Below, one piece after another: positions 11,401 through 17,199 of a stretch of DNA of 61,431 bases. The position numbers and the translations under genes were made by a program. The stretch comes from an uncultured Flavobacteriales bacterium (lineage in GTDB: Bacteria > Bacteroidota > Bacteroidia > Flavobacteriales_D > Crocinitomicaceae), in NCBI GenBank assembly GCA_937973685.1, contig CALJKJ010000026.1, positions 1 to 61,431 on the forward strand, read 5' to 3'. The notes under the pieces are model-generated. The model saw only the letters and a list, made by a program, of their open reading frames with translations, did not search any database and was not told where the DNA came from. How positions within the stretch are numbered: position 1 is the stretch's first letter; every line of letters starts with the position of its first letter.

Positions 11401-12177
11401 TCCTGTATTTCTATGAACTGATACTGTTGAATTAGATCCAGATTTTACAACATCTGGTTTTCCATCTCCATCAAAATCTGCTACTGCAATCAAATTATCA
11501 GTAGCTGAACCACCAAGAACAGTATAACTACCAGTAACTGAAGAATATGTTACTTGGTCATTAAAACTAGTACTTGTTACAGATAATCCACCAATACTTG
11601 CTTTACTTACTCCAAATTTTTGTGGAGAGTTTGCCTGTAATCCATTTACAATTACAGTAATTGGCGCATGAATAGAATAATTTGGAACTGTTACAGAAAG
11701 ACTTGTTGAAGTTGCTGCTGTAACTGTTGCTTTTACACTACCAAAATAAACAATATTATTAGACGGGGCGGCATCAAAATTAGCTCCCGTAATTGTTACT
11801 GTTGAACCAACTTCAGCAGTTAATGGGGCAATAGAAGATATTGTTGGAGATTGACCAAAAACAACATTCAACGACAACATCATCAACGCTGCTATAGCTG
11901 TTAATAGAGTCAAACCTTTTTTCACAAAGTTTGGTGTAAGTGAATCATTTTTCATTGTGTCCATAAGCGGTTTATTGAAAACGGATTGTTTGTTAGCAGC
12001 AATGTTTTTTGCCACTTTGTTTGTTGGTGTGTTATTCATAAACTTATTCGTAAATGCAAACATAGAAGATCTTACCACTGGTTTAGCGGAAAACTGTTTA
12101 AACGACAAAATGCGTTCTCCTTTATTGGAAAACACAGCTTTGACTAATGAAGGGTTACTAAACGTAAATTTCCTCAT
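1..12177 (-). CDS. Giant secreted surface repeat protein (TIG, FG-GAP/VCBS, SprB-like, PKD-like and Ig-like repeats), C-terminus off the left edge
   Basis: The frame opens at the ATG ending at 12177, has an in-frame TGA just upstream, and continues to base 1 (at least 4,059 codons). Codon-by-codon checks of bases 1-4440 and several later lines found no stop; the rest was read as continuous translation. Residues 1-88 are a basic extension. Residues ~89-107 are a hydrophobic stretch ending in VVFGQ, like a signal peptide. Next come a TIG-like domain (~110-190), seven FG-GAP/VCBS Ca-binding motifs of type DxDxDGxxD (~225-565, e.g. DFDGDGKPD, DVDGDGKLD), an ASH-like segment (~575-680), SprB-like repeats (~680-1110), PKD-like domains (~1125-3100) and Ig-like/BIG2-like repeats to the edge. 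In Bacteroidota such proteins are usually T9SS-exported adhesins or gliding-related proteins; the sorting domain would lie outside the window. Alternative starts are the ATGs ending at 11964 (MDTMKND) and 11955. A good promoter lies upstream. Confidence 0.9.
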   Translation of the reverse strand, partial: MRKFTFSNPSLVKAVFSNKGERILSFKQFSAKPVVRSSMFAFTNKFMNNTPTNKVAKNIAANKQSVFNKPLMDTMKNDSLTPNFVKKGLTLLTAIAALMMLSLNVVFGQSPTISSIAPLTAEVGSTVTITGANFDAAPSNNIVYFGSVKATVTAATSTSLSVTVPNYSIHAPITVIVNGLQANSPQKFGVSKASIGGLSVTSTSFNDQVTYSSVTGSYTVLGGSATDNLIAVADFDGDGKPDVVKSGSNSTVSVHRNTGTSIGIVNANTFGSGNIFNTGEASWSVEVADVDGDGKLDIVSSGSSSLSILRNTSTGAGSISFSTYVSVSTSGSSNLEIFDVDGNGKVDLITSSSYSSGFTVRLNTSSIGSISFSGTTTSFSGANGVRHITSADMNNDGKRDMVLNGNNTFIFENNSTSGSPSFTLAATLSSYNFYSVIGDFDNDGDNDIIGSYGDFIQNNNPSLIATASYSVTSLTGFNEGYLWSNTGDFSGDGKLDYVFGYENSGTSVSFNLNGISAGTVTNSSFTKYSKYNQGYGNTVLVDVDGDGKLDIVTSGHGNPSFYVLKNAIGDGPTILNTASLNSFATCIGTTSAAQTFTVSGSLLTANISLTCNNSNYEFSLNGSTYSSTLSIPQSGGNASSTVYVRLKSTSPVGSQSGTITLSSTGATNSTIALTGTVNAARTISLTAGLKPCAGQTNGSLTVTTAGGTGPITSYVWTRSSTQTGTYTVVSPTPNSNSNPTNLGVGWYKLAITDACGTVTSAAVQLSTGTPVTINSSSVTMTGCSSGTVTVLVQGGGGTTKTAELTDGTNVYTATPSSSSAGVFSIIFTNVPLGTYTVTAYDQSSACVTTGANQVVIQTVTISSVTNSLTNCSPIQSQAQVNVSGGAGPYTYQWYAGTQATGTVISTTNSLSNAAVGDYTIKVTDNLGCIAIETVTVNAPDPVAPDAATSDATCSNSADGSVQASPGGYNLTTGGNGVYSYSWTASNGGVIPSGQSILANLTGLTPGTYTLTVTDGIGCTGTNSFTISAPAALAISESITDLSCFESGDGEIAITATGGNTPYTFSWVESATSTGTYTSYSTNEDLVNIGSGYYKVTVTDANLCSFTTQSFHVQQPIQVTATVTTTTTSPVCQDDTNPTLTFSASNGSAPYIFNYSINDGSSVTYHSVTTANSSTSIISITIPTTDGGSFIYTLESVEDNNGCLENISGQAATFVINELPTVADPLDQTVCGKGTVSAIQFTSPNNLATSFQWTNDNTSIGLASSGTANNSNNYQISAFIAANDLTQQSATITVTPYYTSGGTTCSGSSETIVITINPLPILLDNSITLCSGDSYTFNAQSGDSIPTGTQYTWTISNNPNISGASDELSGQSTISQSLMNLTNESQDITYTITPATSAYQIAGVVSNMSTYSNNVGQIYQVTVTGNTNGSSVWGSGIYTDDSNIGAAATYQGLVQNGSTTTLYVQILSGQNSYSGGTANGVTTQSYGSYGGSYQFVSAPSGGCTGNSFDVVVTVEPTPQITNKFETICSQDSFTITPQNVGGGSSCMYSFQLFDSYGDGWNNAEIEVYSGNQLITVLGPDFTEFSPDPAYYTTAISLNTNDVITFNWTVAGDYPEEVSFIIYDPVGQVVLSMGDNSDNLVGTNLGSFNVNCTGEIVPDSTTYTWTVQDNPDVSGESDESNSQTSISQSLTNTSSTDQDVVYTVTPVSGNCTGASFDVTVTVHPEPVISNKLITVCNESMLNTNINDDNDGPSIDQFDLSINANGLTDFDGNDISGQGLTDLTITSSEAWTNTTPDTVSVIYTITPYTSDGCQGSDFTLKVVVEPQPTMDTLTNLIVCDGETVNATTLTSQVVGTVLDWTSSNTNTGLTIVSGTTTIPSFTATNTTGSPIIDTITVTPSIPIMDVIIDNSVLTGNFGGRFTNIEQTFTVSQNTTLTEASVYLKAVQGANDLHVELRLYTLNHVGLASQLLTYSAVTGEEGWKTFVFQSPVSLTANTTYILSLEDSYGYQSLCGGQVQVGVNNQYANGSVNSAGNCTPNPSLLFADDDYNFILKGLAGTCQGDPQSFTITVNPLPIGIDTTFVVCSKEAFSFNPQNNVNDAIHGNNVNSSFDWVVSSILGSVSGVNQGDTGTGHVASDSITNVSNSPAEVVYTITPTSDPEGCVGLPFNITVVVNPEPVGIDSTYTICSNVQIDIPLNDDDISNGITNNTFTVSVQDNPDVTGESGSTSVSSTMIYNQSSSVGNVSVGDYYDQMMNQWMGNPQSTGQTFTVNNSGNITSIAYEVVSVTTPSNNVTLKIYDGTGTGGNLLYTQNTSILSTGLNSTVLSTPLPVTAGIYTFILSATDLNASLNLTANSSYAGGSAYAQNSGVSMSMGQDLNFVVQIETINSSPATSISQTLVNTSGQDQDVIYTVTPESADNCFGVPFTITITVKPEPVIGAKITQVCSDVPVNYDLDTLQAGSGDTYTYTVSNNAQPDRTTASADSILDIYNNTGNTNDSYQYIITPFGSNGCMGDNFTLTTIVRPEPVVGDQNVTVCSDDSLAISFDASSSIAAVTYNVTALDLAGLSVSGGNAAVADSLFAINLSNDQYLNDTTTSVTVTYDVYPVSSFGCIGDMFNVFATINPEPVGNNSTDTICSNYTFSYDPQDNIDAVNSVSSTFTWEITSVTGTVSGIALGDTGFGLVTETIENISSNPAIVEFTVTPTSDPAGCQGTPFTITLTVNPQPVGVNAADTTCSSVALAYDPQNDVSNLSNVTFAWVALDNQNISGENTGSGTGNIDDELLNTSSSLQNVTYTVTPTSQDGCVGNTFDVIVTVKPEPQITQKTQIICSGDQFYIEPQDGQNGDVVPATTFYTTQISTNNNITGQFAEGFPYPYLNPPALTNSTNQPQDITYTVTPTVNGCTGQDFQAIITVNPTIVIANMTAEVCSGTPFLVTPIDGAGGNIIPNNTWYEWTVQSNNNVSGESGSNNTNSNISQTLVNTSTVSQFVTYTVTPYYENPNGGPICSGQTFDVVVKVLTGSPSVNVGIDDTTCANVAATVSATTIDAIFGSWSTQGTGTITPNISSTTIAYLPSQADASNGYVDLTYTATNGCGSNTDVVRIVINALPSVNAGVDQIICSGAAVTLTATSNETISWLGGVSDGVAFYPTSTTTYTAQATDANGCLNSDDIIVAVRPLPNTLITTTGSTTICAGGSVTMLATIAPVGSTYTFQWNDVNGPISGATSNSYTASTSGDYTVTITDNNGCSATTSIPTTVTIATSIVVAVNSESICYGDSVALVATGATTYLWSNGSTNDTIIVSPTSNTSYSVTGTSAGCSANAVSNVTVNQLPIVSAITGATNVCEGGVTQFASATTGGTWTSSDNTVATVDASGNVTGVGAGSATITYTVTNGNGCSASQSAVINVNAGATASITAGSTTTICQGGSVVLTASSGSSYLWSNGAQTQAITVNASGSYYVTVTSASGCSATSTATAVTVNPLPVVNAGNDAAICAGSSTSLVASGAATYVWSPSTGLSATNTASVTANPSATTTYTVTGTNANGCVNTDQVVVTVNPLPTASITASATTICVGASTTLTANSGSGFTYLWSNGATTQTITVSPSATTTYTVSVTNANGCTSASAASQVITVNPLPVASITASASAVCVGTSATLTASAGSSYLWSTGATTASITVTPTSTTSYSVTVTNANGCSATSAVTTIGVNPLPVVAAISGPNNVCSGLSITLTNATAGGTWSSNNTALATVNPTTGVVTGVAQGAVTITYTVTNGNGCVNSSSTIVNVGVGLTAMVPLTGSNNICAGTTTQITHPLTGGIWYSSNPTVAVVSNTGLVTGVSAGSALITYEITNNAGCASAVNMTMTVKPQPTASITASGPTTFCQGGSVTLTASLGSSYAWNIGGPSVQSINVASSGTYNVIITGANGCTTAAIPTTVVVNPTPMVLITPSGPTTFCQGGSVTLTATPGASYSWNGISANTQSVTVSATGNYSVTVTNSLGCTATSAIMPVSVGTIPVATITASGPTTLCQGGSVTLTASSGTVYSWSGNGAVTQTNTVSTAGVYTVTV
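10440..11500 (-). other. FG-GAP/VCBS beta-propeller-like block in the giant protein
   Basis: Seven calcium-loop motifs can be read in this part of the frame: DFDGDGKPD, DVDGDGKLD, DVDGNGKVD, DMNNDGKRD, DFDNDGDND, DFSGDGKLD and DVDGDGKLD. They sit roughly 45-60 residues apart, the usual spacing of FG-GAP/VCBS repeats, and seven copies would fit one closed beta-propeller. Its place directly after the signal sequence and TIG domain suggests a Ca-dependent N-terminal head, followed by a stalk of PKD/Ig repeats. Confidence 0.8.
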
Positions 12178-12583
12178 ACTACTTATCGGTGTGCATGAAA
12201 AACCAAATTTTCATTCAATTTTCCATTATTTTTTTTCAAAGTACCTAATCATTGCATTGTGTATTCAATATGAATTCACGAATGCAACACATTAACTATC
12301 AAATAGTTAACGGTAGAAAAAGCGTGTTCAAGAATTGGTAAGACACTATTTTTCCACCTAATCAATGGACAAATGTACAAAGATTAAAGCAGTTTATCAA
12401 CAATTTAATAGAAGAAATGAACAATTTTTTGTGTGAAACCAGTAACACTAAAATTACTAGAAAGCAAATGAGAACTCTTTTTTGAAAGAAAATGAACTCA
12501 TGCACTCACAATTTTTCCAATTGTTAATAAGTAGGAAAACAACCTTTGGCGCGTTTTTTGTAATTTCATCAAAAATTACTCCC
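12178..12583. other. Divergent intergenic region between the giant gene and the META-domain gene
   Basis: This 406-base AT-rich stretch separates two divergent genes. It holds the leader and promoter of the giant gene. A longer in-frame reading back to 12482 exists for the META gene, but that extension has no signal peptide and is not favoured. I see no tRNA, terminator or convincing small gene here. Confidence 0.5.
12370..12400 (-). promoter_or_regulatory. Bacteroidota-type promoter of the giant surface protein gene
   Basis: On the minus strand TTG (12400-12398) is followed by 20 bases and then TACATTTG (12377-12370). This matches the TTG-N17-23-TAnnTTTG promoter known for the primary sigma factor of Bacteroides and Flavobacterium. 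It implies a 5' leader of about 185 nt before the ATG at 12177. Confidence 0.6.
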
Positions 12584-13663
12584 ATGAAACACGTACTTGT
12601 TTTCACTTACATGCTCGTTATTAGCTCTTTAAGCTTTTCACAAACGCAGTTAAAAATGATTATCCACCCAGAACAAGTGGATTGCCAACGCATGATGCAA
12701 CAAAAATGCTTCCAAGTGCGTATCAACGGCTCAAAAGAATGGACACTATTCTACGAACGCATTACCGGATTTAATTTTGAGCCAGGCTACCGCTACGAAT
12801 TAGTAGTTATCGAAACAAAACGCCCAGAACCCATTCCTGCCGATTTATCTGCGTATACTTACAAATTGGAAAAAGTACTTTCGAAAACGGCTGTTGTATC
12901 GAACACGCAACTAAGCAACTGGAAAATCATGGAACTCAATGGCAAAGTGATTCAACTAGAGGGTCTGTCCCTTCAGTTGGACCCATCAAATAACCAAATA
13001 AGTGGCTACAGCGGCTGCAACCGTTTTTTTGGTAACGCTACTTGGAATAGCAAAAAAAACAAAGTAACCATTGGTAACTTGGCAAGTACTAAAATGTTTT
13101 GTGAAAACAAAAGTGAGCTAGAAGCACAAATTTTAAGTGCTTTGTCTGGCAAAACATTGAATGTTTCCTTCAAAAACGAACAAATGTTCTTTAAATTGAA
13201 ACGTAAAACTGTGCTGTCACTTCGTGCACAACCAATCGAGGATGTTGTGATTGAAACAGACGAACCGGGTGAATTAGAAACAGAACCAATAGTTGCAGAT
13301 AAACAACCATCACCGATGAATTATTTTGACAAAAAAGACTTGAAGTTGATTCAAATCAACAAACAGACTGTTCCAACAACAGTAGGTGCAGCCATACGTT
13401 TCGATTTGGAAACAAAAACATTCACTGGAAATGGAGGGTGTAATCGCCTATTTGGCACATTCACTTTTGCTGATAATATCATTACCATTGAAAATGTAAA
13501 TGCAACAAAAATGATGTGCACTGACGAAGCGCTAACTCAAATCGAAAAAGCGTTTATCGCCAATTTGAACCTGCATACCCTTCAAGTTGATTTCGCTGAA
13601 AACGTCTTAAATTGTTATAATGCAGATGGTGAACTCATACTGATATTCGCCATTCAAAAATAA
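12584..13663 (+). CDS. Exported protein with DUF4377 and two META (HslJ-like) domains
   Basis: The 359-residue protein begins at the ATG at 12584 with a signal peptide (MKHVLVFTYMLVISSLSFSQ). An upstream in-frame start at 12482 would bury that peptide behind 34 residues, so 12584 is preferred. The first ~110 residues resemble DUF4377 (RVNGSKEWTLFYERI-like core, FEPGYRYELVV). Two META/HslJ domains follow, each with the signature G-x-x-GCNR-x-x-G: SGYSGCNRFFG and TGNGGCNRLFG. META domains occur in HslJ, a heat-inducible outer-membrane protein linked to novobiocin resistance; no enzymatic activity is known. Probably periplasmic or surface-exposed. It converges on the hydroxylase gene with a shared hairpin between them. 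Confidence 0.8.
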   Translation: MKHVLVFTYMLVISSLSFSQTQLKMIIHPEQVDCQRMMQQKCFQVRINGSKEWTLFYERITGFNFEPGYRYELVVIETKRPEPIPADLSAYTYKLEKVLSKTAVVSNTQLSNWKIMELNGKVIQLEGLSLQLDPSNNQISGYSGCNRFFGNATWNSKKNKVTIGNLASTKMFCENKSELEAQILSALSGKTLNVSFKNEQMFFKLKRKTVLSLRAQPIEDVVIETDEPGELETEPIVADKQPSPMNYFDKKDLKLIQINKQTVPTTVGAAIRFDLETKTFTGNGGCNRLFGTFTFADNIITIENVNATKMMCTDEALTQIEKAFIANLNLHTLQVDFAENVLNCYNADGELILIFAIQK

Positions 13664-13667
13664 TCAA

Positions 13668-13693
13668 AAGGTGAGTTGTGACTCACCTTTTTT
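13668..13693. terminator. Bidirectional intrinsic terminator between convergent genes
   Basis: The hairpin AAGGTGAGT-tgtg-ACTCACCTT has an A-run before it and a T-run after it, so it can end transcription in both directions: the META gene (plus) and the hydroxylase gene (minus). Confidence 0.8.
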
Positions 13694-14357
13694 ATTTGCT
13701 TAATATCGTAATTGTTTTCCGACCTTTTACCGGCATCGTTCCAAAAACCATGTCCCAAATAGGTGTTGTAACACCAAACGCCTTGTCGTGTTGCTGGTAA
13801 TGGTGAATATTGTGGTGATTCCACCAAAATGGAACGCGTTTCGAAACAGGCTTGCTGTGAACCATCCAATGTATCGAGATATACGTTAAATAACCCATCA
13901 AAAATCCAGCTGAAAAAGGAAAAGCAACTTCCCCCATTATGAGGTAATACAATCCCAAAAATCCAGCAGCGATCAATAATCCTGGAACGGGTGGCAAAAT
14001 AATTCGGTCGTCGTCACTTGGATATTGATGATGAATACCGTGAAAGACATATTGCAAACCTTCGTCATAGGAGGCATCTTTGATTTTGTGGTAGACAAAC
14101 CGATGCAACACATATTCCGCTAGGGTCCAAGCGAAAAATCCTGCACTGAAAAATCCGATTGAAGCGGTTACGGAACCCTTGAAATACTTGATAAATACCC
14201 CAAGTAAAACAAGTGTTACCGAAGAATAGACAAGCCAGATAATCCACAAGCGCGTCTTGGTTAACAATTCGAGAATAGGATGTTTGAATAGTTTCGGTGA
14301 TTGCTCGTTTGGATATACTCGAAATTGATAGTCCTTGTGTTGGTTCAATGTTTCCAT
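13692..14357 (-). CDS. Fatty-acid-hydroxylase / sterol-desaturase superfamily membrane protein
   Basis: The 221-residue membrane protein carries the eight-histidine di-iron pattern of the fatty acid hydroxylase superfamily: HRFVYH, HGIHH, HWMVH and HHNIHH, interleaved with about four hydrophobic segments. Family members hydroxylate or desaturate lipids (fatty acid 2-hydroxylase, sterol desaturase, carotene hydroxylase). In Bacteroidota a role in 2-hydroxylation of sphingolipid or fatty-acid chains is plausible, but the substrate cannot be read from the sequence. The start at 14357 (METLNQHKDY) fits the family better than the in-frame ATG at 14411, whose extra 18 residues are not family-like and overlap a TAATTTTA box (about 14400) that may be the promoter. 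Confidence 0.85.
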   Translation of the reverse strand: METLNQHKDYQFRVYPNEQSPKLFKHPILELLTKTRLWIIWLVYSSVTLVLLGVFIKYFKGSVTASIGFFSAGFFAWTLAEYVLHRFVYHKIKDASYDEGLQYVFHGIHHQYPSDDDRIILPPVPGLLIAAGFLGLYYLIMGEVAFPFSAGFLMGYLTYISIHWMVHSKPVSKRVPFWWNHHNIHHYQQHDKAFGVTTPIWDMVFGTMPVKGRKTITILSK

Positions 14358-14492
14358 TTTACACTTTTTAGAATAAATAATTTGTTGTAGCTTTTGTGTA
14401 AAATTAAGCACGAAAGCCCCTTCATTAGTTACAAAAAAATGTGAAAACAGGTTAATAAAAGTTAATTATATACACGAGAAATCGTGGAAAAT

Positions 14493-14524
14493 AAAAAACG
14501 GATTTGCAGCAACTACAAATCCGT
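14493..14524 (-). terminator. Intrinsic terminator after the TonB receptor gene
   Basis: On the minus strand the perfect arms ACGGATTTG and CAAATCCGT (9 bp, 9-nt loop) are followed by a T-run, shortly after the receptor stop codon. Confidence 0.8.
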
Positions 14525-14543
14525 CTCCAATTATACTATCAAT

Positions 14544-16997
14544 TTAGAAACTCATACTCAATCGAAACATAACGTTTCTCCCAGCTTGTGGATAATAAAA
14601 GTTCTCGGTTGTAGTTGCTCCTCCGTAAACATAGGAGTACGTATAACCGTTATTTTCAAAGGTGTGATTAAAAATATTATTAATCTGTGCACTCATTTTT
14701 AAAGCTACCAAATTGGTAAAAGGAAATTCATATGAAATTCCTAAATGATTCACAAAATAAGCGTCAATGCGTTTGGTTTCATCAGAGGTGTTGTCCAAGT
14801 ATTGCTTGCCAACATATTTAGCCGTCCACAAGATTTCCATCCGTTTCATTGGTTGGTAAGCCAGTAATAACGCAGCAATGGTATTAGGAGAAAATGCCAA
14901 ATCCGTGTTTTTGTATTCCGTAGCACGTTGACCTCCATTATCGTAATCATCCATGTAAGCTGTAAATGCAGCAACTTTGTTCTGACTGAATGTTACATTA
15001 CCTGAAACCGTGAACTTTTCAGAAAGTTTATATGCTGCTTCCAACTCAATTCCTAAACGGTAACTTGCAGCAACATTTGTGCGCGTATAACCCCCAACAT
15101 CATTGATTTGTCCCGTCAATATTAATTGGTTCTTGTAATTCATCCAATACACGTTTGATTTAAATAAAAAACGTGGCGATTGATGGCGGAAGCCAAGTTC
15201 GGTGTTGGTTAATTGTTCCGATTTGGGTTTCACTCCTCCGACTGGCTGTCTAAAATCATCGCGAACTGGTTCTCGGTTACCAACAGCAACAGAACCATAC
15301 AACTGTGTTTTACTAGAAAAGTTGTAAAGTAAGCCTGCTTTAGGATTTAAAAAAGAAAAAGTTGTTTGTTCCATTGCTTCTTTTAACACACCATTTACTT
15401 CAGAAGTTCCCAAATAACTGTAGTCAATAAAGCGGTATTGCATATCTCCATACAACGTGAAATTTTTTAATGTATAATGCGCGCGGACATAACTGGATGC
15501 CTCGGTCTTTTGTGCATCATCGTTGTAATATCGGTGACGAATATCACTTGTTGATGCAAACCGCGCCCAAATCACTTCTCCGAAATGAGCCCCTGAATAC
15601 GTGTTAACCGCACCACCCCAAGTCAATTTTAAACGAGCTGTTTCGTAGGTTAGTGCATAAATTCCACCGTAAAAAATATTGTCTAACCATTTTCTGCGGA
15701 TAAGATCGGAATTTGTTACAGTGTCCCCGCCCAATACTACTGCAGGCAAGCCATAGTTAGCCAATGCATCGTTTGCACGAAACTGTTCGTAATAGCCTTT
15801 TCCCAAAGTAGAATGAGCTGAAACTTGTACACTCAACTTCGTGTTAAAACGGTGATTGAAATGCAATTGAAAATGATCTTGGCGGTAATTATCAACTTGA
15901 TTATCGTAGGTATAAAGGTTGTAGGTCCTGCCACTATTCAACAAGTTTTGACGTTGTTCATCCGATAAATAATTTCGATCTGCAAACGCATTCATGCCAG
16001 CAACATCATTTCTGATACGGCTCTCAGGTGTTCCTTCCCAAGCTTGGTAAGTAATTTCTTTACCGCTGAAAAAATTTGCTTTTACACTTGTTTTTTTACC
16101 AACCCAAGCGCCTGCTAGGTAATAAGAAGTTAAGTTTGAACTTGCGCGATCTAAATAACCATCGGATGTGATGCGTGACAATCGAGCATCACATGAAAAG
16201 CCATTTTTCAATTGACCTGTTCCAATTTTAATTGTGCTTTTTGCAGTTCGAAACGAACCAACAGATTGATCAATGATAGTATACGGTTTCTTTGAAACCT
16301 GATCGGTCACAATGTTGATACTCGCACCAAAAGCTGCTGCGCCGTTGGCAGATGTCCCCACCCCGCGTTGAATTTGAATATCTTGCACTGATGAAGCAAA
16401 ATCAGGCATGTTCACCCAATAAACAGCATGTGATTCGGCGTCATTGATGGGAATACCATTGATGGTGACATTGGTGCGTGTTGGATCAACTCCACGAATG
16501 CGCAAACCCGTATACCCTACTCCTGCTCCTGCATCCGAATTACTTACTGCACTTGGTGTTGTTTCCAATAAAACGGGCAAATCTTGACCAAAATTGATTT
16601 TGGCTAACTGTTCTTTGGTCACCATTGAAAACGTCGTCGGTGTCTGACTCGAAGCACGCGTTGGCGTAATGACAACTTCGTCAATAGTTCGAGCTAGTTG
16701 AAGTAATCGAATTGTTAGGTAAACCGTGTCTTGCTGGTGGATAGGAACAATTGCTGTTTGAAAACCAATTTTTTGGAGTTGAATACGTAAACTATCTCCT
16801 TTCAAATTACTCAAGGTAAAATAGCCATTTGCCGCCGTCCTGGTTGTTTGGTAGGTGACTAATTCCTCGATAAAAACATGATTGATAGCCTGTTCGTTTT
16901 CATCTACTACAGCTCCAATGATTGTTGTTTGTGCGAATGAGCACAGTGGAAAAGCGAGCGCTAATAACCACATTTTTTTTGCATTTCTTGTTGTCAT
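14544..16997 (-). CDS. TonB-dependent outer-membrane receptor under TPP riboswitch control (putative thiamine-compound importer)
   Basis: The 817-residue protein starts with a signal peptide (to about FAQ, residue 23). A carboxypeptidase-regulatory-like domain follows (~25-100), then a TonB-box-like DEVVITPTR (106-114), a plug domain with LRIRGVDPTRTNVTINGIP and ESHAVYWVNMPDFASS, and a large beta-barrel ending in the C-terminal Phe of outer-membrane proteins (FRLSMSF). The general family includes siderophore and vitamin receptors. Here the 5' leader carries a TPP aptamer, so the substrate is probably thiamine, its phosphates or a precursor; TPP-regulated TonB receptors are known from Bacteroidota comparative genomics. 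No inner-membrane thiamine transporter (PnuT-like) or thi biosynthesis gene lies beside it. Confidence 0.88.
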   Translation of the reverse strand: MTTRNAKKMWLLALAFPLCSFAQTTIIGAVVDENEQAINHVFIEELVTYQTTRTAANGYFTLSNLKGDSLRIQLQKIGFQTAIVPIHQQDTVYLTIRLLQLARTIDEVVITPTRASSQTPTTFSMVTKEQLAKINFGQDLPVLLETTPSAVSNSDAGAGVGYTGLRIRGVDPTRTNVTINGIPINDAESHAVYWVNMPDFASSVQDIQIQRGVGTSANGAAAFGASINIVTDQVSKKPYTIIDQSVGSFRTAKSTIKIGTGQLKNGFSCDARLSRITSDGYLDRASSNLTSYYLAGAWVGKKTSVKANFFSGKEITYQAWEGTPESRIRNDVAGMNAFADRNYLSDEQRQNLLNSGRTYNLYTYDNQVDNYRQDHFQLHFNHRFNTKLSVQVSAHSTLGKGYYEQFRANDALANYGLPAVVLGGDTVTNSDLIRRKWLDNIFYGGIYALTYETARLKLTWGGAVNTYSGAHFGEVIWARFASTSDIRHRYYNDDAQKTEASSYVRAHYTLKNFTLYGDMQYRFIDYSYLGTSEVNGVLKEAMEQTTFSFLNPKAGLLYNFSSKTQLYGSVAVGNREPVRDDFRQPVGGVKPKSEQLTNTELGFRHQSPRFLFKSNVYWMNYKNQLILTGQINDVGGYTRTNVAASYRLGIELEAAYKLSEKFTVSGNVTFSQNKVAAFTAYMDDYDNGGQRATEYKNTDLAFSPNTIAALLLAYQPMKRMEILWTAKYVGKQYLDNTSDETKRIDAYFVNHLGISYEFPFTNLVALKMSAQINNIFNHTFENNGYTYSYVYGGATTTENFYYPQAGRNVMFRLSMSF

Positions 16998-17002
16998 TTT
17001 CT

Positions 17003-17039
17003 AAAAAATTGAACAAGAACAAGGGGCAAATTCTTTGTT
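17003..17039 (-). terminator. Possible expression-platform terminator of the TPP riboswitch
   Basis: Between the aptamer and the receptor start, the minus strand has arms AACAAAGAA and TTCTTGTT (one bulge) followed after CAA by TTTTTT. The stem is AT-rich and weak, so control could instead be translational. Tentative. Confidence 0.35.
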
Positions 17040-17061
17040 AGTGAATGTACCTTTTGTCGTT

Positions 17062-17140
17062 TCATTTTCCCTACGCCGGCATTATCCAGACAGGTTCCAT
17101 GGGTATAATCTCAGCCTTATATCTAAAGCACCCCTTATGA
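17062..17140 (-). ncRNA. TPP riboswitch (THI element)
   Basis: Read on the minus strand, this leader has the conserved thi-box strings in order: GGGGTGC, AGGCTGAGAT, ATACCCATGG, AACCTG, CTGGATAATGCC and GGCGTAGGGAAA. The short P1 arms TCAT and ATGA close the element. It lies 65 nt before the TonB receptor start, with a promoter directly upstream. When TPP is bound such elements normally switch expression off, so the receptor should be made when thiamine is scarce. Confidence 0.95.
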
Positions 17141-17147
17141 GACAGGA

Positions 17148-17176
17148 CAAAAATACAACTAATTCATTCAAAACAA
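17148..17176 (-). promoter_or_regulatory. Promoter of the TPP-riboswitch transcript
   Basis: On the minus strand TTG (17176-17174), 18 bases, then TATTTTTG (17155-17148). This fits the TTG-N17-23-TAnnTTTG consensus of Bacteroidota and would start RNA at about 17142, right at the aptamer's 5' edge. Confidence 0.6.
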
Positions 17177-17199
17177 TTATTTTTATAAAAAACAAACCC

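Noticed and set aside
11957..12295. Plus-strand open frame of 112 codons near the start of the giant gene
   Set aside because: It is antisense to the N-terminal extension and signal peptide of the giant gene, with hydrophobic content mirrored from it.
17035..17199. Upstream extension of the DUF1801 gene
   Set aside because: It runs through the TPP riboswitch and promoter on the other strand; the family starts at the ATG at 17200.
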